Shown here piece by piece: positions 24,780 to 35,235 of a stretch of DNA of 64,000 nt. Below the pieces are notes generated by a model. That model saw only the letters and a program-made list of their open reading frames with translations. It did not search any database and was not told the origin of the DNA. The position numbers and the translations under genes were made by a program. The DNA lies in the NCBI GenBank assembly GCA_965153455.1, contig OZ234497.1, forward strand, positions 8,184,001 to 8,248,000, read 5' to 3'. The DNA comes from Sphagnum compactum. Taxonomy: Eukaryota; Bryophyta; Sphagnopsida; Sphagnales. Every line of letters starts with the position of its first letter. Position 1 is the stretch's first letter.

Positions 24780-25300
24780 TTTGGTATCCAAGGGCTAATC
24801 TCTCTAACCTTGCCAATACTCGCAAGTAGGGGTTCATACTTTCTACTTTGATGCCCTTCTCAACCTTCACATTGTCAATCACTTTTAGTTTCCTCTTAAC
24901 CTCCACCACATCCATCTCGAATAATGATGCCTTCTTTGTAATCAAAGTATCAAACTTTGATTGCCATTTCCCCCGCTAATTTGTGTTAGTTTCATGGCCA
25001 AAATTGGCCCAATTAATTGGTATCTTCTTCACCACCTCTACCACAATCCCCTTAGCAAATTCTTTCCCTAATAGCTTAGTTTTAGGGATAGTAGATTTTC
25101 CATACATAATAAGGTAAAACTCCTTAATCCTATTCAACACCTTGTCATCATGGACATCTGCAAAAGAATACCCACTTATTCTTGTAGGGCCAAACACTTG
25201 AATCATTTTTGTCACTTCCAAATGAGCTTGGGTATTTAACATTACACTAGGATTGGGATCTTCTCCTATAGGGTTTCTGGTGGCGTCAAGAAAACATCAT
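24780..25300 (-). pseudogene. Unrecognised ORF with coiled-coil-like C-terminal part, one stop
   Basis: A minus-strand frame runs from about 25300 to 24790 with a single TAG at about 24976. The first part contains EVTKMIQVFGPTRISGYSF and KTKLLGKEFAKGIVVEVVKK; after the stop the same frame continues GKWQSKFDTLITKK and ARLERLALGY. Further down (about 24561-24301) lies a Gln/Met/Leu-rich helical piece. I do not recognise the family. The charged heptad-like spacing suggests a coiled coil. It sits on the same strand as the ORF remnant at 26807-27858 and could belong to the same lost element. Confidence 0.4.
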
Positions 25301-26806
25301 CTTTGCTTTCAACCTCTCCCTCCCAACTTCTCATTGGCAAATCTTGCCTTACTCAAAGTCTCCGATACGACTTTGCTAATATGCTTGGAAGAACTTGACA
25401 TAAGCAAACTAGCCCTTGAATAATCAACTATTACATTCTTAACCCCTAAACTATCACATTAAATTGCAAGAACCAACCATGATTGAACATCAAACTAAAA
25501 AAACAGAAACATAAAACATTTAATGCATAAAAAAATTTATGGTTCTTGGGTGTACTTACCTCATGAAGTGCAAAAAATCCTTCCAAAGGCTTTTGCAAAT
25601 TAATCCTTTTGGTCCATCTATTCATAGTAGTAGGTTGTGTCCAAGAGAAAGTCTACAAAATCTTTGATCGGGTAATTTTATTGTGTAAATAAGAGATAAA
25701 TCAATGCAATAACTTAAAAAATAATGAACTAAATAATGACATAAAATGGGCATTAGACTTGACCTACTCAAACAATTTTGTCGAGGTTTAGATTCCTGAC
25801 TCCTTTGTATAAACTCAACCTGTGAGTTTGCAATCATGACTGATTGCAACATCCAAGAGTTCAAAAAGACACAAATGATGTATTGAATATATGATGATGT
25901 AAACAGGAGCATGTTTTGAAAGGTTGACATGGATCCAAGTGGAAGTTGTATAGTCTAATTGTCTTGTAGGCCCAAAAAATTGGAGGTGAAACTAAGCCCA
26001 GGAATTCTTTCACATGGTGGACCAAGATTTAGTTGTTTTAAAAGGAAACCCATTCTACAAACTTAGAAGACACGGTTTGCAATTCACCTTTAGTTGCATC
26101 TTAAGATAAGGAAGTCAATCACAATGTAATGTAAAAGAAGAAATTTGCTGCTAAAAATCCATTCACAACTACAAGAGGACAATATTGAACAAAATTTATC
26201 CGCAAACATCCACCAATGTAATAGCAAAAGACATTACACATTCACAAAAATTCCTTCAAATTTTTATATTAAGTCCATGATACATTTGCATGAAATTTAC
26301 TACAAGAAACCTGACCTTGGATTCATGGACAACAAAACAATTGTGATGAAGTATAAAAGTATGTTCAATAGTAGACATCATTTGGGTTTAACCAAATTTT
26401 GATAGTTTAATATATGTTTGTATATTTTCATGATTAATAGTCAAGCACTATTGGTCACCATGGGAGCCTCACAATTTGCAAACTTTATTCATTTGAAGTT
26501 GGCCACAACACTATCATTACAAAATGCAATTAACTTCTCTTAGAAAGTTTCTGAGGATTTAGTCTTCACATAAGGGATGAGAAGGAATAAATATAACCAA
26601 AGTACATTCACAATTTTCATGTTAAAGATAGAGTAGAGATTGAGGAAGAGGGGACAACTAGAGCTCATAAAAAAGTGAAAGAATGTTAAGATTAATCAAA
26701 TAATTTTTCAAGCACAAATCCTATGCCTGATGAAACAAGGCATTATTTTTTTTCTACTTGTCAAAAATACCATTTGGGAATTTACTTATTGAGAATTTGT
26801 AGTTGT
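25301..26806. other. No recognisable gene
   Basis: Short frames only (25622-25930 minus, 26145-26402 plus). No motif, no repeat structure that I can define. Confidence 0.4.
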
Positions 26807-27858
26807 TTATTTAAAATATATTCGAAGATGTTTGATTTTAAATGCAAAAGGATGAACATAAGATAGTGAAGAATGATGAGAATTTAGGAGTCTGATCTTC
26901 AATGCTGATAATGGAAAGGGAGTTAACCACTTCAACTTTATGGTGAATTCATAAGCATCAATAAAAGACGCAATTTCCTTTTGAATTCGAAGATCATCTG
27001 GGTAGAACAAAATAATTCCTCCTCTCTTGGAAAGGAAATGTTCTGCAAAGAAGAAGATTATCTCCACATAGTCCTCAAGGGATTGATTCCAAATTGGAAT
27101 CATTGAAGTTAGATTAAACACAAATGGGATAGGAACACCTCCAGGAATGTCAGCAAGAAAGAGATTAGCTCTCCCTTCAAGTGAGACTTGAAATAGAAAT
27201 AAATTCAAATTCTCAATGCAAGAGTGTTGGACACAAATGGAGAGGAAACAAACTCAAATATGTACATGTTAATGGAAATTACCTCTTTCATGATGTGTGA
27301 GATTTGGCCTTCTTCCACTGGCCACTTCTTGATTTTAAGTCGACTACATGCAATTGAATGTCACACGAGATAGAACGCCCTTTTGTGGAACCTTGTCCTC
27401 TTGCTAGGAGTGAAAACAAGACTAGGGAGTGGACATCTTTCCTTAGTCACAATAATAGGGGGCAATGAAACCACACCAAAAGCCTGGGTAAATGGTGCCT
27501 CCTAAAGGATATCCAAGGTTTCTTGGAAATCATCTTGGGGCCTTTCTATACCAACCATAATCTCTAAGGCCATAGACTTTTCCTTACTTCTTTTCTTAAC
27601 CAAAACCCTTATTCTTTTGGGACCTTGGGACACAAGGGTCTTTAAAGCCTTCTTTGTAAACCTAGGCTCAAAACTTTCATGAAGAGAAACCTTTGAAGAA
27701 GGTGTACAATCCTTAGGGTAGTCAAGATACCACTCACATTTTATGAGGTGAAGACCATACCATTCTTTGAGAAGGTTTTTTTTGTACATGGTGCTATCAA
27801 TTTTGGGTCTCTCCAGATAAAGAAAAGGGGTGGCAGGTAGGGAACCCCTCCTACACAA
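26807..27858 (-). pseudogene. Decayed ORF, possibly methyltransferase-like
   Basis: Two minus-strand pieces (27858-27502, 118 codons; 27208-26807, 133 codons) are linked by a broken stretch that still reads protein-like. The second contains LFLADIPGGVPIPFVFNL followed about 45 residues later by RGGIILFYPDDLRIQKEI. An acidic-Pro-Pro-aromatic motif after a hydrophobic strand, then a second strand, is the layout of class I N6-adenine methyltransferases (DPPW/DPPY). Here the expected DPPW reads DIPG, so the motif, if it is one, is destroyed. The assignment is weak and based on spacing alone; I do not recognise the N-terminal piece. Confidence 0.3.
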
Positions 27859-28191
27859 AGGAGCGCAAAACTAAAATACATGCAAGAAGAGGAATGACTT
27901 CAATAGGCTTGCAATCATGATTGAAAACAAATGCCAGAAATGTGAAAAATAACACTTACTTGTAGAGGACTTGTTTAGAGGCCTCCTTTCCACCGACTTG
28001 ATGGTTGAATGACTTGGTACAATGCTTTAGATCCTAAAGAAATGATGGACCAAGTTTGGAAAAACATGATCATATTCGATAGACCTGCATCAACCAGATT
28101 TAGTCATTGAGTCGACTTAACAAATGTTAATCAAAGCAAGAGTGGAAAATGATGGTTAGGATACTTACTTGTTTAGGTCTGTCATAGTGGT

Positions 28192-29106
28192 TGTCGCAAC
28201 CCTAGCCTTGGGCTCACGACCAAGGCTAAGGGTTGCAAGGTTGTGGGCCAAGAGGGAGACCCGGGAATCACATCACATGTTCCCGGGAGTGCAAAGAGTG
28301 TGAGGGAATGAACCCTCACACTCCCAAATGAACTCCCATTGTGGGAGTTGGAGTCTCAAATGGACTCTCGAACCTTCAAAGCGCAATTGTAGGAATTGAA
28401 ACTCATCCGATTAAAGCGTCTTTTATATCATTGGAAAGCTATTGAAATGTAAATGTCTAAAATGGGCTCACATTACCCATTTGGATATCTAAAACACAAG
28501 TTATGGCCAAAAGAAGGGCCGGGAGTCAAACTGGCAATTTGACTCCTGACCACTAAAAGTCAGAAATCGACCCGATTTCCTTGTGTGAAGGTGGCGTGCA
28601 ATAGATCGTTGGAAAGATCTCGACAAGGGCTACAACTTTGCTTTAGACTTCATTGCAATCAAAGGTCTGCATGCAAAGTTATGGGGCCCCAAAGTCGCGG
28701 AAGTCCCAACTGTGGGAATTTCGGGACTCCCACTTGGGAGTCCCAGGACAAAAATCCATTTGGATGTGGCCCCCGTGGAAAGGTGCAGAGTTTACTACAA
28801 GGGGGAAGGTGGTGGCCTCCCCCAAGTTTGGGCCATGGTGAATCTTGTGAGTTCGAGTTGCCCGTGGCTCGTCCTAGCACCAAAAGTGCTCCAACTATGC
28901 ACTAACCACCTTTTGTTGGTTTTGTGCAAGCCCGTGTGAGTAATTGAAGCTTGTCAATTCTTCCTAGTCCCATCCTAGAGCTCCAGCACGCCCCTCTACC
29001 CCTTCAAAGTGCTGCGAGCCAGGGAGTGTGCCCCGACTCCTTGCTCTTTCGCTGTTTTTTGTTTAGGACTCACATTTGAGTCCTTCAAGGAGTTAGGAGC
29101 ACGTTA
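28192..29106 (+). mobile_element. Solo LTR of the local Ty3/gypsy family
   Basis: The segment starts TGTCGCAACCC and ends AGCACGTTA, matching the ends TGTCGCAACCCC and GAGCGCGTCA of the full element at 30457-36849, and aligns with it along its length. Shared landmarks are the GACTCCTGACCACTAAAAGTC block, GGTGGCCTCCCCCAAG, GTGAGTC...CGTGGCTCGTCCTAGCAC and GTGCCCCGACTCC. Flanking pentamers are GTGGT (28187-28191) and ATGGT (29107-29111), four of five identical, as for an old target duplication. No internal coding region remains, so it is a solo LTR, formed by recombination between two LTRs. Its 5' part (about 28200-28330) differs from the full element and matches the solo LTR at 50892. Confidence 0.85.
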
Positions 29107-29231
29107 ATGGTCAATAATTCAACCAATCCATCAGTGGTGTCCAAAATTATTGCATCCATTGAGATGTGTTGGGTAAAGTCATCAGGATGAACCTTATCAA
29201 TGTAAGGAAGCCATGTTTACAGGCGATGGTT

Positions 29232-29544
29232 TGTTAACAAATAGGAGATCTAGTCAAGTGCAAACATAAATCTTTATTGAAAGGAAATTAAAACATGATG
29301 CTCACAACATGGAACATAACATCAAGAACTCCTCAAGTTTCTTGTCACATGAAATACACAAACTTGTGTAATGAAGAAAAGAAAGTCAAACCATCAACAT
29401 TAAGGTATTTAACTAAAAGACCAAACCACAAAGAACCAAATTAATATAAGTAAAGAAAGTAGTTCAGCCTTGTGAAAATAACCTAGTTACTTCCCTATTC
29501 CAGTGACTAACGAAACCTAACTAGTTCAGTTTAAATTCTCAACA
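29232..29544 (-). repeat. Ty1/copia 3' LTR
   Basis: On the minus strand this segment begins TGTTGAGAATTTAAAC at 29544 and ends TTGTTAACA at 29232, giving the usual TG...CA ends. It directly follows the polypurine tract of the copia element. Length is about 313 bp. No matching 5' LTR was found to the right of gag, so the left boundary is inferred from the terminal dinucleotide only. Confidence 0.6.
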
Positions 29545-29557
29545 TTCCCCCTCAAAT
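29545..29557 (-). other. Copia polypurine tract
   Basis: On the minus strand GAATTTGAGGGGGAA lies immediately before the LTR start TGTTGAG and just after the RNase H frame. This is the expected place and composition for plus-strand priming. Confidence 0.75.
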
Positions 29558-30451
29558 TCAAGTCCACTTCTAGTACACTAAACATTTTTTTAAACTTCCT
29601 TAACTTGTTTATACCTAAAGCCTTTGTGAAAATGTCAGCAACTTGATCTTTAGTATTGACATGAATAAGGTTAATTTCTCTTGCTAGAAGTTTTTCTCTG
29701 ATAAAGTGGTAATGCACCTCAATGTGCTTTGTCCTACCATGATAGATCGGGTTGTTAACAAGTAGTATGCTACTAATGTTATCACAATAAATGACAATAA
29801 GAGCATCCACTGATTGTCCCAAATTTGAGAATAGTTTTTTTAACCAAACTACTTCACATGCAGCGGTTGGTGCACTTTTATATTTTGCCTTTATGCTTGA
29901 TAGTGCAATTGTTGGTTGTTTCTTACTGCTCCAACTAACAGCACCACTTCCAAAAGAAAACATGAAACCATTGGTTGATCTTCTATCTAAAACATTGTCG
30001 GCCTAATCAGTATCCATGTATCCATGTACTTGTAACTGACTTTTGACTTCATAAAAAATTCCACACCACAAAATATGTTTTATGTACCTCAGTATGCATC
30101 TCATTACATCCAAATTTGGCTTTTGTGGTGTTTGCATGAATTGACTCACCACTACAACTGCATAACTCAAATCTGGCCTTGTGATGGTCATGTAAATCAA
30201 ACTCCCCACTATGCGTATGTACATAGTAGTATCCTCCACAAGGTTTCCTTCATCTGCACTTAACTTCACATTTGCTCCAATGGAAATGGATTTGTAACCT
30301 GTCATCCCATATTCGGACAATTTGTTCAAGGCATATTGCCTTTGTAGTAACCATATCCTTTAAGGGATTAGATTACCTCAATGTCGAGGAAGTAACGCAA
30401 CTTTCCCAAAACTTTCATCTCAAATTTTTGCTGTAAAACCTTTTTCAAATC

Positions 30452-30456
30452 AGAGA
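30452..30456. other. Target-site duplication, left copy
   Basis: AGAGA directly before the TGTCGC start of the 5' LTR; identical to 36850-36854 after the 3' LTR. Confidence 0.9.
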
Positions 30457-31228
30457 TGTCGCAACCCCACTTTGAAGGAGTGTGAGGATGACACTCACAC
30501 TCCCGAAATGGGGACTTGGGAGTCCTCCGGGACTCCCAAAAACTCAGAGTTCGATTGCAGGGGTCAAAACACCTCCCCTTGAGGTGTTCTTTATACCGTT
30601 GGAAAGGTCTTGAAGTGTAGATGTCGAAAATGGCCTCGTATTTGGTGTGTGCAGGTGGAGTGTGACACACTGTTGGAGAGCTCTCAAGGAGGGCTACAAG
30701 TTTGCTTCAGACCTCATCCCGATTGGAGGTCTGAGCAAGGAGTTATGAACTTCCAAAGTCCCGGGAGTCAAAACCGGGACAGTTTCGGGACTCCTCCTTG
30801 GGAGTCCCGGGAGTCCAAACTGGGACAGTTCCGGGACTCCTCCTTGGGAGTCCCGAAAAAAAGTGCCATTCGGATGTAGGTGCCGCGGAGTAACGCAGAA
30901 AATACTATATGGGGGAAGGTGGTGGCTTCCCCCGAATCCGGGCCATGGTGAGTCATGTGAGTCATGTGAGTCTAGGGTCGCCCGTGGCTTGTCCTAGCAC
31001 TGAAAGTGCTTCTGAATGTGAACCAACCAACTTGTTGGTTGGTTTGATGCAGGTCCGAGTAACTAAGTAAAGCTTGTCCCTCTTCCTAATTTAATCTCGG
31101 AGCTTCAGCACACCCTTCTACCCCTTTTAGTGCTGGAAGCTGGGAACGTGCCCCAAGTTCTAAACAATTTCGTTGTTTGACTTCTTATGACCCAACTTGG
31201 GTCTAACAAGGAACTTGGGAGCGCGTCA
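30457..31228 (+). repeat. Gypsy 5' LTR
   Basis: Begins TGTCGCAACCCC and ends GAGCGCGTCA; 772 bp. Relative to the 3' LTR it lacks a segment of about 100 bp (after the GTCGAAAATGGCCT word near 30630). It also carries a tandem duplication of a 46 bp GC-rich unit (30761 and 30807, core CCGGGAGTC...CTCCTTGGGAGTC) that is single in the 3' LTR. GAGTCATGTGAGTCATGTGAGTC near 30951 is another small duplication. TATA and start positions of the transcript cannot be fixed. Confidence 0.9.
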
Positions 31229-31230
31229 CG

Positions 31231-31247
31231 TGGTATCAGAGCTCCGA
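31231..31247 (+). other. Primer binding site (initiator tRNA-Met)
   Basis: TGGTATCAGAGC two bases after the LTR end is the standard complement to the 3' end of plant initiator tRNA-Met used by most gypsy and copia elements. Confidence 0.9.
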
Positions 31248-31278
31248 TAGAGCTTGATTCACTTCTTGGGAGTTTCGG

Positions 31279-32290
31279 ATGGCACCCAAGAAGAACCGTT
31301 AGCAAGCACAAGAGACCATGTTGGAAGAACCCATCAAAGACCAAGTAGTCCCACTGGAATCTATTGGGGAGGAGGAACCAAGAACCCGGGAGGACCAAGA
31401 TGAGCCCGAAAATGAAGAGGAGCAACAGAGCTCGGTCCTATTCACCCCGGAACTATTGGAAGTCCTCTTCAAAATGAATAGGCCCGACTTCAGTGAGTTG
31501 GTTGCGGCCCTCAAAGGGGGGTCATCCAAAGATTCTAGATTTCAACCGGCCAAACCCGGGAATTTTGATGGTGCCCGTGACCAAAAAGTTGTGGATGTTT
31601 GGCTTGCGGAAATGGAGGATTATATACATGCTGCCAAGGTTGGACGGCATTCGGTCGTGGAGCTTGCCCAATCCTACTTGAAAGGCTATGTCGCCACATG
31701 GTGAAGGATAGTGAGACAAGAGGAAGGGAAGAACCATGGTTACACTTGGGAGTTCTTTAAGGAACACGTCGAGTCCGAATTTATCCCAAGGAACTCCGAC
31801 TACATCTCGCGGTGCAAACTCTGTGACCTTGTGAACGCCACAAATGACAATTTGTGCCAATATGTGAAGGTTTATTCCAAACTCATGCTGGAGATCCGGC
31901 ACATGCATGAGTTGGATTGCGTGTGCCAATTTGTGATGGGGCTTCCAACTTGGGCCAAGCGGAAGCTTGAGGAGACTTGGCCCTCCTCACTATCCAAGGC
32001 CATCATGAAAGTGGAAGGCTTCTCGGATGTGGGGCGGGGTGAAAAATTCGGGTTCAAGAAGGACAACAAATTCCTTCACAAGAAGCCACGCCATGAGGGA
32101 GAATGGAACTGAGGGCAAGAAAGTCCAAGAAAAGAGAAGCCCAAACAATTCCAAGGCTCGGGGGTCAAACCCAAGGGAAATTTCGTGAAGAAAGGAGCTC
32201 CTTTCAAAGCGAATCAACCCAAGGGAACATGCTTCAACTGCAACGAAGTGGGGCATTACTCCAAAGATTGTCCCAAGTCCAAAGTGGGGA
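31279..32290 (+). pseudogene. Gypsy gag (capsid and nucleocapsid), three in-frame stops
   Basis: The ATG at 31279 (MAPKKNR) opens the frame that continues into pol. Stops interrupt it at 31300-31302 (TAG), 31702-31704 (TGA) and 32110-32112 (TGA); all three are consistent with single C-to-T changes. The capsid part includes an acidic stretch, then KPGNFDGARDQKVVDVWLAE and VHSKLM-like helices typical of retrotransposon gag. The nucleocapsid has one CCHC knuckle, [14 protein letters not shown], at about 32231-32272. The product would coat the RNA in cytoplasmic particles. Confidence 0.9.
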
Positions 32291-33855
32291 ATGGGGGCTC
32301 TAAGGCAATTGCCCTCAATGTCAACCTAGCCCAACCTAAATGCAATCGACTTATCTTCTTGAAGGGGAAGATTGCTAAGCGGGATGTGTTATGTTTTTTG
32401 GACACAGGGGCTTTTCACAACTTCATAACCCGAGAAAGCGCCGAAAGGATGGAGCTCCAATTGGAGGAACTCAAAGCACCCATCGAAGTGCATTTTGCGG
32501 ATGGGGTTCCCCATCCCATTACGTTACAAGCAAAGGAAATGTCTCTTCAATTAGGAAATTCGAGAGGAAAGGTGGACTTGCTGGTTTCCACCTTGGGTGG
32601 AATGGATTGCATTTTGGGAATGGAGTTCATCACCCAAAACAATGTGCTTATAGAAGGGCACAATAGGCTAGTTCGAATCCCGTTTAAAAGTGGGATTGTG
32701 CGAGTGAAGGCACACGAATTACCTTGTGTGGGTGGATCAACCATCCACTTTATGTTAAGGAATTCCTGGAAAAAAGAATGCGTGAGAAGCTATGGCATGA
32801 TGTGTGTTATGCGGGTGTTGAATGAATTTGAGCCCAAGGAAGCCACCAATTTGGTGACTTCCCCCAAGTGCATAAAGCAAGTTTTGGAAGAGTTCCCGGA
32901 TGTGATGCCCGAAGAGTTGCCCGAAGACCTGCCCCCAAGAAGACGAGTTGAACATGCGATTGAGGTGATGCCGGGAGTGGCACCTCTCGCCAAGGCCCCA
33001 TATCAAATGAGCCATGAGGAGTTGAAAGAGCTTAAGGTTCAGCTTGAAGAACTCCTCGCAAAAGGTTATATCAAATCGAGTAAATCAACATATGGGGCAC
33101 TCGTCCTTTTTGTTCACAAGAAGGATGGGACGTTGAAGATGTGTGTGGATTATAGAACCCTCAACAAGGCCGTAAAGAACCGGTATTTTTTGCTTCAAAT
33201 CGATGATCTATTTGATCGTCTCTTAGGAGCCAAGGTGTTTAGTAGGATTGATTTACGTTCGGGGTATTACCAAATTCGGATTGCGGAAGGGGACGAAGAA
33301 AAGACTGTTTTTCGCACAAGGTATGGCTCATATGAGTTCTTGCTGATGCCCTGTGGGCTCACCAATGCACCCGCCACATTTTGCACGCTCATGAATGACA
33401 TTTTCCGGGAATGGCTTGATGACTTTGTGGTCGTCTATATAGACGACATTTTGATCTATAGCGGCTCCTTGGAGGAGCATGCGTAGCACCTCCGGAAGGT
33501 GTTCCAAAGGCTAAGGGAAAATAAGTTTTATGCCAAGATCGAGAAGTGCGAATTTGGAGTGATGGAAGTGGACTTCCTTGGACATAGAATCACTCAAGAA
33601 GGTTTGAAGATGGATGATTATAAGGTCAAGGCAACTGTGGATTGGGAACCGCCTAAGTCGGTTCCGGCCTTAAGATCCTTTTTAGGATTAGCCTCCTATT
33701 ATCGCAAGTTCATCAAGAATTTCGCGAAGATTGCCGCACCATTGACAAACCTCTTGAAGAAGTCCGCCGTAACTTACGAATGGGAAGGAGCATGCGATGA
33801 AGCCTTTGAGACCTTGAAGGGCATTTTGGTGAAGTCGATTTTGCTTGTACCATAA
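32291..33855 (+). pseudogene. Gypsy protease and reverse transcriptase, truncated before RNase H
   Basis: Same frame as gag. The protease active site is [11 protein letters not shown] (DTG intact) near 32400, with ILGMEF about 65 residues later. RT blocks follow: [49 protein letters not shown], and the catalytic [12 protein letters not shown] near 33450, all well kept. A TAG at 33484-33486 breaks the frame just after; it continues as LRKVFQRLRENKFYAKIEKC and LRSFLGLASYYRKFI (thumb/connection). The frame ends in TAA at 33853-33855 inside a 24 bp inverted repeat. The RNase H domain that should follow is absent. Confidence 0.92.
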
Positions 33856-33894
33856 TTTGCAAAATGGACTATTATGGTACAAGCAAAATCGACT
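33833..33894. repeat. Perfect 24 bp inverted repeat at the RNase H deletion point
   Basis: Arms 33833-33856 and 33871-33894 are perfectly complementary around a 14 nt spacer. The right arm encodes the normal residues LWYKQNRL at the start of the integrase region, so it is the native sequence. The left arm replaces the junction after the RT connection domain. RNase H (normally over 100 codons) has been lost exactly here. Confidence 0.9.
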
Positions 33895-34660
33895 CTATGT
33901 GCCGGAAGGGAAAATGAAGGACACCCTCTTGAAGGAATGCCATGATGGGCCGCTTGCGGGCCATGGTGGTGCAAAGCGCACCACAACATTCCTCAAGAAA
34001 TCCTATTATTGGCCCAACTTGAAAGACAGTGCAGAGGAGTATCTGAAGACTTGCTTGACTTGCCAACAAAACCAAACATTTAACAAGAAGCAAGTAGGCT
34101 TGTTACAATCTTTGCCAATTCCCAAAAGGCCATGGGAAAGTGTGTCCATGGATTTCATGGTAAGCTTGTCGCCATCAAAGGGTTTTGATGCCATCATGGT
34201 GGTGGTGGATCGATTTAGCAAGATGGCACACTTCATTCCCACAAAGGATGAGGCCACGGCCCAAGAAACCGGTAGGTTATTCTTCACACATGTTTTCAAG
34301 CATCATGGCCTCCCAAAGGACATAGTCTCAAATCAAGACCCAAAGTTCACAAGCAAGTTTTGGCGAGCTTTCTGGAAGCGCATGGGGTCGGAGCTCAAGA
34401 TGAGCACTTCCTTCTGCCCCCAAACCGATGGACAAACCAAAAGAGTGAACTTGGTTATCTAACAATTCCTAAGGAATTATGTGGCGGCGGACCAACAAGA
34501 TTGGGTGGACCATTTGGAGTTAGCCGAGTTTTGTTACAACAACTCGGAACACTCCGTAACTGGACCCACCCCCTTCTAAATGGTGACGGGCAAGTCACCA
34601 ATTATGCCCATGACTTGGGCAGCACATGGACAACCCCCAAATGATGCAAGTGAGGAAGTG
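33860..34660 (+). pseudogene. Gypsy integrase (zinc-binding and catalytic core)
   Basis: The frame differs from RT. It opens with RLYVPEGKMKDTLLKECHD and has the HHCC zinc-binding module: the H of ECHDGPLAGHGG and CLTCQQNQT. The core begins WESVSMDFMVSLSP (first catalytic Asp). The second catalytic position reads VSNQDPKF, where the family has an Asp at the Asn. The third reads PQTDGQTKRVN, where the family has Glu at the Lys. Both fit G-to-A changes. After a TAA at 34460-34462 the same frame continues NYVAADQQDWVDHLELAEFCYNNS to about 34576, another stop, then on to about 34660. Non-functional. Confidence 0.92.
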
Positions 34661-34662
34661 CC

Positions 34663-35235
34663 ATGGTCACACAACTTGAAGAAAAAAGGCGACGCTTGTG
34701 GGAGTTGGCAAAGGCCAACTTGGAAAAGGCGCACAAGCGGTACAAAGATTTTGCGGACAAGTCCCGACGAGAGGTGAAGTTTCAAGAAGGGGATGAAGTG
34801 TGGTTGAACATCAAGAATTTTCGACTGCCAAAAGGCTTGAGTCACAACTTTTTGGGCCCATATGCGGGTCCATTCAAAGTGTTGGAAAAAAAACTTTCCG
34901 ACACTTACAAGTTAGAAATACCGGAAATTCTTAAAATCCACCCCACATTTCATGTTTCTCTTTTGAAGTCGGTCACCCGCGATGCCTCAAGGCCTAATCG
35001 AGAGCACAACTCAAGGCCCCCACCAGACTTGGTTCATAATGAACCAGAGTTTGAGGTGGAGGCCATGCTCAAGTCAAAGCAACTAAGAGGACGAGAGCGA
35101 GAATACTTAGTTAAGTGGAAAGGATACCATCCAATAGAGGCATCCTGGGTGAATGAATCCGATATGGAACATGCCCAAGAAGCCATAGAGGAATTCCACA
35201 CTAGACCGGCAAAGAAAAAGAGGCGTAGAACGTGA
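34663..35235 (+). pseudogene. Gypsy integrase C-terminus with chromodomain
   Basis: This open frame of 190 codons is shifted relative to the core. It contains the GPY/F-type module (EGDEVWLNIKNF, LGPYAGPFKVLEK, HPTFHVSLLK) and then a chromodomain at about residues 130-185 (EFEVEAMLKSKQ, YLVKWKGYHPIEASWV, A/EEFH). Chromodomains define the chromovirus clade and are thought to steer integration by binding histone marks. The aromatic cage seems largely kept (YLVKWKGY; W of ASW). The internal start shown by the open frame is not a real start. Confidence 0.9.

Larger units (their letters stand above)
29526..30456 (-). pseudogene. Ty1/copia pol: end of reverse transcriptase and RNase H
   Basis: The minus-strand frames are the 3' half of a copia polyprotein. 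At 30456-30370 is the piece starting DLKKVLQQKFEMKVLG and running into RYFLDIEV. At 30329-30003 is VGSLIYMTITRPDLSYAV, the connection/RNase H start. At 29963-29526 is the RNase H domain, with VSWSSKKQPTIALSS, YCDNISSILL, HGRTKHIEVHYHFIREK and VADIFTKALG. The frames shift between pieces and a stop lies near 30005, so the protein is not made whole. The upstream half of the RT continues at 36855 beyond the inserted gypsy element. Confidence 0.9.

Noticed and set aside
28585-28905. 106-codon plus-strand frame and overlapping frames on both strands
   Set aside because: It lies wholly within a solo LTR; the GC-rich LTR text keeps several frames open. Similar frames recur in the other LTR copies (30610-30879, 36421-36618).
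31231-31247. Possible tRNA gene at the primer site
   Set aside because: Only the 12-17 bp complement to the tRNA 3' end is present; no cloverleaf arms. It is the retrotransposon primer site.
32103-34845. Many frames antisense or out of frame within the gypsy element (for example 32755-33015 and 34006-34299 minus)
   Set aside because: They are shadows of the gag-pol coding sequence with no independent motif.
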